Shown piece after piece: positions 55,401 to 64,000 of a stretch of 64,000 bases of DNA; positions within the stretch are counted from its first letter, which is position 1, and each line of letters starts with the position of its first letter. Source of the DNA: Oreocharis arfaki (taxonomy: Eukaryota; Chordata; Aves; Passeriformes; Paramythiidae). The stretch lies in NCBI GenBank assembly GCA_013398015.1, contig VZRR01007840.1, positions 1 to 64,000 of the forward strand, written 5' to 3'. The translations under genes were made by a program, and so were the position numbers. A model generated the notes under the pieces. The model saw only the letters and a list, made by a program, of their open reading frames with translations. It was not told the origin of the DNA and searched no databases.

Positions 55401-56861
55401 CTGGGCTGCAGACCCTTCCCATGGCCAGAAAGCCCGGGGTGAACCAGACCAAGCAACACTGGGTCCATCCAGCCCAGCTGGAGACAGGAGCTCTGTCTGT
55501 GTACCCAGCGCCACCGCCAGAGCCAGCCAGGGTGACCCAAAGCAAGCAGGAATCCCACGGAGCTCAAAGGGGAGGGGCTGCAGTGGTGACACGGGATTCT
55601 GTCGGGACCGCTGTGCCCCCACGGAGCTCCCCAGTGGGAGATCAGGCCGGGCTGGAGGCTGAAAGGAGCCTCAGAGCTGTGCTGGGTGCGGGTGGCAGCG
55701 ATGCTGGTGGCTGCAGCACGAGCTGCGCTGCTCATCTCGTCTCCAGCGAAGGCAGCTCTGGGAATGCTTTCACAAGGGATGGGAGGGAGGCCCCTTTCCC
55801 ACTCTCCATAAATCAGCCAACAGGGTTTCTGTGTCTTCCTTGCTGCTTTCTCTGTTTCCCAGGATTTAGCAAAACTCTGGGCTGAGCAACCTATTTGGGA
55901 GGAAACCGACCTAAACAACCCCTGAACCAGGCAGTTGATAGAGGAACCGTTTACATTTCAAATAAATAAAGCATTTTTGGCTTTGGATCAAAACCAAGTT
56001 GTGTTCAGTGTTACCAGTTTCAGTGAGTCATTTCTTTTTATACCCAGGCAGTTTCTCTTACAAAATGTGCATGAGGACTCACTGTAAGCAGGGCAGGAAG
56101 CAGACTGTGGGTTTTTTACTATTGCACAAGGTTTCCCCAGGACAGAGCCACCAAAGCTTTTCTCTTGCCTTGAAGCTGGTGCTTGTTTATGTCTGTTAAC
56201 AAGCAAATTCCATTAAGAACCAAGAGTGATGCTGTGCATGGCTCTATTGTATGTTACCACTCTATTTCCAGCTGGATGTTGCAAGGAACTCTGTATCCAC
56301 TACAAATGGAAAACCTTTATAAACTTGAATTGGATCTTCTGGTCGTGGAGCCACAGAACTTTCTTGCAGGCAGGATAAAAACACAGGGTTTGCCCCTGTA
56401 ACTGCAGAGGAAAGGACCAGACATGAGCACAGACAAAGTAGGCTCTGTCCACTTGTAGCCACTAAGAACTTGTGGAGATAACCAGGAGGAAAATAATATG
56501 TTAATGTCTCCCAAAAATCAATATCCACCCCAGCTGGAGACTTGCCATGGCAGGGTAACTCAATGATGAGCTTTGGCTCTCACCCACACTCAAGAGGTGC
56601 TGAAGTAGCACTGGAGCCACCAGGGGTTCACAGCCTTTGGTGAGGTGATGGAGCTCCTGGTCAGTGCTGCAGCCAGGTCCTCCTCAGGAGCATTCTGTCA
56701 CCCAGGTGAGATGGATGTGATCTTCCTGCATGAGCTTCGCCGGTGGGAAGAGCTGGGAACATGTGTCTAAGTCCTTCAGATTGTTAGAAAGCAGGTAATT
56801 CATCTTTGAAGTGGAATATGATGTATTAAAGTGAATTCTCCAAGTGGTGTTTGATCTTAAA
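52431..56861. other. Intergenic region
   Basis: No supported gene. A small tandem repeat lies at 53738-53795, and open frames of 287 codons or fewer lie in GC-richer sequence near 55-56 kb, without recognisable domains. Confidence 0.55.
53738..53795. repeat. Short purine-rich tandem repeat
   Basis: ggcattagagaaaaagag recurs with a period of about 24 bases, roughly 2.5 copies. Confidence 0.6.
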
Positions 56862-57310
56862 TCCTAGAAAGCATTCAAAAGAGGCTACAAGGATGGTGAA
56901 GGGTCAGGAGGGTCCATACAGGGGGTGGCTGAGGGCACTTGGTATGTTCAGCTGGAGCAGAGGGCACTGAGGGCAGAGCTCAGCGGGAGCTGCAGCTCCT
57001 CTCCTGGGGCAGCTCCAATCTCTGCTCCCTGGGACAGGGACAGCACCCAGGGAACGGCTGGAGCTGGGCCAGGGCAGGCTCAGGCTGGAGAGCAGGGAAA
57101 GGTTCTTCCTCCAGAGGGTGCTGGGCCCTGCCCAGGCTCCCCAGGGAATGGGCACGGCCCCGAGGCTGCCAGAGCTCCAGGAGCGTTTGGACAGCGCTGC
57201 CAGGGATGCCCAGGGTGGGGCTGTTGGGGTGTCTGTGCAGGGCCAGGGGTTGCACTGGGTGATCCCTGTGGGTCCTTTCCAGGTCAGGATATTCTGGGAT
57301 TCTGTGACCT
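56862..57310 (+). mobile_element. CR1 LINE 3' fragment, diverged subfamily
   Basis: Sense CR1: gcattcaaaagaggctacaa, tcagctggagcagagggcac, ctggagagcagggaaaggtt, tccaggagcgtttggacagc, gctgttggggtgtctgtgca, ctttccaggtcaggatattc and the tail tgggattctgtgac. Confidence 0.8.
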
Positions 57311-59207
57311 TCCAGGGTGCTCAGCCAGAGCAGTAGCATCTGCATCCCTTTAAGAAGACACATCTGGTCAAGATCATCCACCACTTCCCCTGAAACAGTA
57401 TTTAAAATAGGAGACCTCCCCTTCAAAGAGTCGGCTTTGTTTAGCAGTAAAATTGATTAATTGCTGGAAGGGATAAAGAAAACAAAGTCTCCTGTTGGTG
57501 CCACGGGGTCAGGCTCGCTCTGTCAGAGACACCCTGCGAACACCGGGTGCTTTCACCTTCCTTGCCCTCCTCCCACTGTGCTGCTCTTTGCTTTGGACCC
57601 TGGGGGTCCATCCCATCGCCTGGTTCGAGAGAGAGGAGCATCACCCAGATGGGTGCAAGCCCTGCAGTAGCTGCCACAAGGAGCTCAGCTGCCCTGCACG
57701 AGGGCAAGCGAGGACAGGAGCTCCAGCCTGAGCCTGCTCCTGCTGCGCGCGAGGGCTGCCGGCTCTCAGCCCTTCTCCCTGGCACGCGAGGGAGAGCTGG
57801 GAATGAGATAGGACAGCTTTGATGTGATCTGGTGTGGTCCAGAGACACGCTGGGCACTTCCAAAAGTCTGATTCGTTTCCAGTGGCATCAGCCCTCACAA
57901 AGCTGAACGTCTTGTCTGAGGTGTCTCAGCTCCGGTGCTGGGCACTGAAGGAATCATCATCTGTGGAAATGAAGGAATCCCCTTCTCCTTACACAGCTCT
58001 TTTGGGATTAGATGTGTGGAAATGCTGACTTTCTCCCTTAACCCTTGTGAGAGCTCAGGGGACGGCTGATTTTCAGCTGGCTGAGGTCAGGCGTGGTGAA
58101 TTCCCTCAGGCAGGATGTATGGAATGCTTTCCTTAGTATTTATTGCGTGTTTTGCTATAATAACACTGCAGGATTTTTCTTCTCTCTCCTCTTTCCTCAT
58201 GCCTGCCTACTCAGGCCCTGAGCACAATTAACCTAGAAAAGCTCCTTGCAATGTTCAGTAAATGCTGGATAATTTTAGGAAAGCATCAGCTGGGAAGTAT
58301 GCCCAGAGGTGAGGTGTGGTGAGGCTGAGTCCTCACAGGGCAAGAGGGTCTCTTAATTCACAGCTGCTCAGGCAGCTCAGTTAAATCCATAGATGGAAAG
58401 AATCAGCAGTTGTATGTAAGATCATGAAATAGTCCCAAAAGAGCGGAAAAACCCCACACCCTGATATTCCTACGGGAGCTCAGCTTCATCAGGACTCATC
58501 ACCACTTGAGCCATGCCACTGTGTTAATTATTTTCTTGCCTATTACAGCCGTGTGTGTAATTGCTCCAGTCCCCGTTAACAGGGTTAGCAAAGTGGTCTC
58601 CCAAGTGGCACCTCCTTTTTTCCTCTGGATTTCATCTAGACAGTCACTTAGAGACCAGATCCAAGTCCTCTGCTTAAGATAGTGTCAAAAATCATTGCTC
58701 GTCAGATGATCCCTTTCCCCTGGGCCACTGATGCCAAAAGAGTTTGCACTGTTGCCTTAGGAGAACTCCAGAGTTTGTGAGCAGATTTGTTTCCCTTTTC
58801 TCCAGAAAATCACCCCAAATTTCACATCATCTCTAGAAAGATTAGGCAGCATTCTGACAGCTGAGCTCCCTCTTGGTTCAGGATTCCCAGGAATTGCTTC
58901 CCCCTGGGTGAGTTCCAAGGCCAGGGCTGTTCTTCAGTTGCTGTTTAATTAGTTTCTAAGTTCTTCTAGTGCCAGTGCAGATCTACATAAATTAAGTACA
59001 ATAATCTCTATAAGCACTTCTGTAAGGAACAGAGCTTTGGAAGGCCCCATGGCACAGATTCCCCCCCTCCCTTTGGACCTGCACCTCTCCTCCCCTTTTT
59101 TACCCTGTTTTTAGCTCCCACTCCTTTTTTCTTGCTGTTGTTTGGGTCGGGATCTCCAGCCAAACATCTCACAGCAAGAGAGCTGGGAACAGATGGGGTG
59201 GGTGGCT

Positions 59208-59507
59208 TGGACCCTGGTGGGTGGCTCAGACCCCTCATGGGTGATGGGGACCCTGGTGGGTGGCTCAGACCTCTCAGGGTGGCTCTACCACCAGCCATCT
59301 CTGCTGAGCTCTNNNNNNNNNNNNNNNNNNNNNNNNNNNNNNNNNNNNNNNNNNNNNNNNNNNNGGACCCTGGTGGGTGGCTCAGACCCCTCATGGGTGA
59401 TGGGGACCCTGGTGGGTGGCTCAGACCCCTCATGGGTGATGGGGACCCTGGTGGGTGGCTCAGACCTCTCAGGGTGGCTCTACCACCAGCCATCTCTGCT
59501 GAGCTCT
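59208..59507. repeat. 39-bp tandem repeat block, duplicated across a gap
   Basis: The unit starts ggaccctggtgggtggctca and continues gacccctcatgggtgatgg, with starts at 59365, 59404 and 59443 (period 39). A unique-looking tail (tctcagggtggctctaccac, then cagccatctctgctgagctc) appears both before the gap (about 59271-59312) and after it (about 59466-59507). Since 39 is divisible by 3, the repeat gives false protein repeats. Confidence 0.9.
59313..59364. other. Assembly gap, 52 unknown bases
   Basis: A run of n between two near-identical copies of the repeat block. Confidence 0.99.
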
Positions 59508-60399
59508 ACCACAAGCCTCTGTGGAAAGGAAAAATGCTGCTTTTGTTTCCTCTGCAGCCCCCAGAGAGGCTCTAACGCCTGAGCTTGACTCCTTGACAGT
59601 CTTCAGCTGCTAATCACACCCAGAAGTGCCTGCAAATATAACCAGTGGTAAATGCACAGATCTAATCACGCCGGGGAAGGGCAGAGGTGCCATTTAGCAG
59701 CTCTAGAAAAGAATCAGCTTTCTTCAGACTATCGGTCCTTGGGGAACGATAGCACATGCAATATTCAGTGGGACATGGAGAGCAACACAGAAGGAGCCAT
59801 AAATATCTGCAGGAAAAATCTCACTGGTGGAGATGAAGCTGAAGAGGATCAGAGGGCTGGAAAGCCTCATCCAGAGCCACCATGTCTTGAGAGCTTCACC
59901 GACTCCCTCCAGCTTGTTCTTACAGTTGGAGAAAGCCACAGCCTTTCCCCACCACTTGATGGTGTTTTGGGCATCAGGAGAGTTCCCAAACCCTGGAATC
60001 TCTGTGGGGAGCAGGAGAGGATGGAGGGGAATAAGTGCATGGGGCAGGTTGTGTGTGTTACCCCTCTGCTCTCCAGAGGAGCCTGGTGCAGCCCCAATCT
60101 CATTACAGCATTTTCCATAGCACTACAACATGGAGATAATTATTACAGGATTTTCCATTACCCAGTCAGTAATTGAAAACTTACTGGGAGAAATAGTGTC
60201 AGGTTCCCTGAACGAAAGTTATCCCCTTTGCTCCCCCCAAAACCCCAGTTTCTTGTTATTTCCACTCATTCCCTCACGGGTCCCTTTGCTGGTGTCTCCT
60301 CCCTTGCTCAGTCCTTAGGTGGCCGTAAAATGTCTTCATTTCTGCATTCAGCATGGCTTAATCCTCTCCAGAGGGATTATAAAGAGCATTTTACACGGT

Positions 60400-61170
60400 C
60401 GTTGCTGCCTTTGCAGCGGTGGCCGCCCGGCTCTGACCTGGGCTGGCGCTGGGCTGCAGCGACTCTCTGCGATTATGGATAAAGAGTGGATTGGGATGGG
60501 CTGTAGGAGGCTTGATGTTTCCGAGGTGAAACTTCTGAGCACAGCGCCGTGACTGGTGCGATTTGCCCTCCTGAATTCCGTGCAGCACCCAGCCTCCTCG
60601 CCTCTGCTCCGCGCTGCCAGCGAGTCCTTTCCAGAGACCTCTTGAAGAGGAGGGGTGAAAACTCACCCGGTGCCAAGGAACTCCAGCCGAGGGCTTTGAA
60701 GCTTGCTGAGGTTCAGGGGCGAGAAGCAGTCTTGCTCTGGAAAGGGCTGGGCTGTTTAATTGCAAACAGCACTACTGGCTTCGCTCGTAAATGCCTGTGT
60801 GCTCAGCCGCCCCCTCCAAACCTGTTCCCAGGGTCTGGAGTGGCAGCTTTGGGATGTTTCTCCCCAAGAACCGAAGCACAGGACGGGGCAGGGAAAGGCT
60901 GAGCCGTCCTGTGTCCGTGCCGGGCGAGCTGGGGCGAGCTGGGCGCAAACCCCACGCGGGCAGCGCTGCGGGCGAGGCGCGGCGGCTTCACCCGGCGGCT
61001 CGTTAGAATGTGGGGCTGATTAGGCACGAGGAGGGGCAGGGGACTGTCCGGGGGAGCTGTGTGTGTGTCCGTGTGTCCGTGTGTCCGTGTGTCTGTGTGT
61101 GTGCTCACGCTGCAAGCGGCTCCCTTGCCAGCGGTAATAGCTGCCACATGGAGCACGGCGCGGAGGATGC
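60400..61170. promoter_or_regulatory. Second CpG island, possible promoter
   Basis: CG-dense sequence such as gcggtggccgcccggctctg and gggcgaggcgcggcggcttc lies in a CpG-poor region. No coding exon is recognised beside it. From the human gene order I recall, TMEM200B would be the next + strand gene, so this could be its promoter. That is inference. Confidence 0.45.
61058..61103. repeat. (GTGTGTCC)n / GT-rich microsatellite
   Basis: An 8-base unit gtgtgtcc is repeated, flanked by plain GT units. Confidence 0.85.
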
Positions 61171-64000
61171 TCGGCCGGCAGCGGGCACAGCCTGGTTCTC
61201 ACCATCAGTTTAAGCTGCAGAATGTTCTTTGTGGGCCCCTTTCCCTGGGGAATCCTTCCCAGCACCACTGGGACATCCCACTCCCCATCTTGCCCTGTTT
61301 CCAAAGCCTCCACACACCCACACAAGGAAAGACCTCAGAGCGTCAGCTCCAGACGCGTCCTGCCTTATCCCGAATCTCATCCCTGTCCCCAGAGCCTCTC
61401 CCTCGGGCAGTTTCGCCTGGCGGAGCTCCAGCTGGCAGTTCCATTTATCTGGCTGCACTAAGTGCCTGGCAGGTTACATTATTCTTTAAGTACGTGAGGC
61501 TTTTCCAAAATTCATCTTCTCCCAGTAGTTCCCGCAAGCTGGCAGTGGGGAAATCTTGCAGCATCCCAGCCCGTGGTTCCCAGTGACCTTCCCAGCCAGT
61601 GGTCACGGCTGTAGGATGCTGAACTCCTACATCCTGCTTTTTCCTGATAAATAAGGAAAACTGGAGCTACAGCTTCACCACCTGGGCTTTTTTCTCGTTT
61701 CCAGTCAGCTGTGGATCTGCTCATTTTCATCTAGAAAATAATGCATTGATATATATATATGTAATATATCCGTATACAACATATATCTGTTGCTAATAGT
61801 TATTTCAATTGAAATCAAAGCACAGTTCCTCATTTCATCTGGGGGATGGGTGATGCAATTAAAAATTATCTATTCTGGCAATAGCAGAATTAAATAAGTG
61901 CCTTTATTAACAAGGACAGCACCCTTCTTGATTAGCATCAGCAGGACCCAGGGATGATGAGCAGGATGGTGCACTATCCTGCATTAATGGTTCAGTGTCC
62001 TGCTCTGGGACTTCTGGGATAAAAAACTGAGATGTCCTGAGAATGTATTACGGGCTAGGGGGAGGGAATGGAAACTGGAATTTTCATATCCCAGAACCCA
62101 CAGGGCATTAGCAAAAGGAGCTGTGACCTGCACCGTGTACCCTCTGGGAGCCATAGCCAAATCCAGTCTGCTCTCAGCTCCCAGTGCTTGGAAATGGGGA
62201 CACCTGGCCCCCAGCTCATTGTCCCCCATCCCCTCTGGCTCTGTCCCCAGTCCATCCCAGCCCTGGTTCCAGTGCTCAGCACCCAGCCCCACTCACAGCC
62301 CTAGTGGGACCCTCCCCAGCACCAGCCCGGGGCAGGAGAGATGCCTCCAGCTTTTCTGCATGGCGGTAGAGGACATCAAAGGCACCAAAGCTCTGCCTCG
62401 GCCGTGTGCTGCCTCTCCCCCTCTCCCAGTTTGCATCATGGAAAATGATGTTCACGGGGTGCAGCCGAGGCTGCTGGCTCAGCTCCACATGCCCAGGGCC
62501 AGCTGAGACCTGAACACGAGTTCCTCTCCTGTCCTGGGAGGGGGCATTTGTCCCCTCCCTCCCTTGATCCTGCATCTCTTCCCCTCTTCTGGAATAGTTA
62601 CAGCTGCTCAGGAAACACCAGGGGAAAGCCAGCAGAAAAAACTGTTGTGTTTCCCTCCTTCCTTCTCATCCACCAGCCAGAACCAATTAAACTCACAGGA
62701 GCTCATCTCTTCCCTCCTTCCCTTTTAATTTCAGACCCTCTGGTAAGAGGAGACATGATAAAATGTAAGATTAAATGTCTAATGCCTGGGATTTGGGATT
62801 ACCGGGGCCAGGCTGGACGGCTGGAGGTAGAAGGATGTGTCTGCTTACAGGGAGGTATCAGGCTGCTGGTGCTTCTCCACATCTTGTCTCTCATCTATGG
62901 CAGGGAAAGGGCAGGGAAGTGTGAAACCCCTGCACAGATCCAGCCCAGAGATGTTCCAAAGGGAAAGGCTTCACTCCATGATGCTCAGGAGTGGGTTTGG
63001 GAGGGGATTTCTGTGCGGGGTTGGGGGATGAGGTCCAAAACCCCCCATGGCAGCAGCGTGGGGATGCATGGGGCCAAGTCTCTTGGGTTTATAGGTAACA
63101 GCATTGGATAACCCCTGTCATAAACCACACACGCATCACCCTGCCTCCCATCTGCTCCTCGCTCCATACGGGAGAGTTTCAGGCTTTGATGGCTGGAAAG
63201 ATGCTGCTGATTTATTCATGGCCACTTCCCACCCATTACCTTAATAGCTCTCCTTGCTCTCCTCTGCCCACGGAGCCTCTCCAGTGACCTGGGAAGGTCA
63301 AGCACAGTGAGGTGCTGGAGCCCAAATGATTTCCTGGAAATAACTGGTGTGGTGCATTTCCATCCTCGACACTGACCTTTCCAGCAGGCAAGGAGAAGGA
63401 TGCCTGCAAATGTCCCCTCTCTGTTTCTTCTTCCTCTTGATCTTCTCACTTTAGAGAAGAAATTGCAAAGATGAAATTGTGGAAGCTCTCCACAGCCTTC
63501 CTCCCAGCTGCTCCCGGCTGCACCATATGGCAAACAGGCTCTGCTCCGGCTTGCTTCGGGTAGGAAAGTGCCCTTTGGGTGGAAATGTGTCCTTTAGATG
63601 AATCCCAACCCTATGTAAGCCCCATGGCTTTCGATGAGGTCACCACACCTCAACCCACTGAGCAGCCAGGGGGTTTCCAGGACCTTCCCAGGGGAGAGAA
63701 AATCAGTTGTCCAAGATAAACCCCTGTGTCTGAGCTGACCAGAGGGAAATGAGTTCCCTGAAAGTTGCTGTTTAATGCCTGAGCTTTCCTGTCCTTCGGG
63801 TCCCAAACCCATCACCCTGCCCTGGCCCCACACAACTCCCCCAAATCGTTCATTTTACCAACACCACCTTAAGCACATGCAGCTCCAGCCCTGCTTCCAG
63901 GTTGGTGTCCCTGCAGAGCAAGGGAGAAAGGATTTGTGGGGGTTGTGCTGGGGTTCTGGTGTTGTAGGGCTGAGATCCCCTGAAAGCCTCAGAGGCTGCC
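61171..64000. other. Intergenic end of the window
   Basis: No supported gene or CR1 copy. An AT-rich patch (atatatatatatgtaatata) lies near 61750. Confidence 0.6.

Larger units (their letters stand above)
57311..60399. other. Intergenic region
   Basis: It contains the 39-bp tandem repeat with gap at 59208-59507. No gene recognised. Confidence 0.6.

Noticed and set aside
55055..55918. 287-codon minus-strand open frame
   Set aside because: GC-rich sequence with several overlapping open frames, no recognisable domain and no splice or promoter context.
59008..59582. Repeated-protein open frames (GDPGGWLRPLM-like)
   Set aside because: They come from a 39-bp tandem repeat, which is divisible by three, plus a gap.

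Overview
The window looks like a bird genome, probably a songbird. Chicken-repeat-1 (CR1) LINE fragments are scattered throughout, and one SINE (27281-27408) joins a tRNA-Ile-like head to a CR1 tail, a type I recall from passerines. All genes supported here are vertebrate genes with GT-AG introns on the + strand. There is no bacterial, viral or CRISPR content.

Region 1 (1-8120) is the SR splicing factor SRSF4 without its first exon, which lies upstream of base 1. Five coding exons (2593-2735, 3598-3710, 5403-5617, 6450-6533, 6701-7472) give the end of RRM1, RRM2 with its SWQDLKD signature and a long RS domain. A 3' UTR follows, with AATAAA at 8095.

Region 2 (8121-11480) is intergenic. It ends in a CpG island (about 10780-11470) that is the likely promoter of the next gene.

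Region 3 (about 11.3-48.4 kb) is a gene of the L3MBTL1/3/4 family of methyl-lysine readers. I could chain 17 coding exons in frame from 21248 to the stop codon at 47966-47968. They encode three MBT repeats, a C2HC finger and a C-terminal SAM domain. Two or three further 5' exons are tentative. One intron holds a 22-bp minisatellite broken by a 706-base assembly gap. Another holds a probable alternative polyadenylation site.

Region 4 (48.4-64 kb) is intergenic sequence with CR1 copies, a 39-bp tandem repeat around a 52-base gap, and a second CpG island (about 60400-61170) that may belong to a gene beyond the window.

The main finding is the linkage. From memory, human SRSF4 lies beside TMEM200B and EPB41 with no L3MBTL gene. 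The related human loci are SRSF6-L3MBTL1 (EPB41L1 on the same chromosome), L3MBTL3-TMEM200A-EPB41L2 and L3MBTL4-TMEM200C-EPB41L3. The L3MBTL gene beside SRSF4 therefore looks like the fourth genome-duplication copy of this family, kept in this bird and missing from the human locus.
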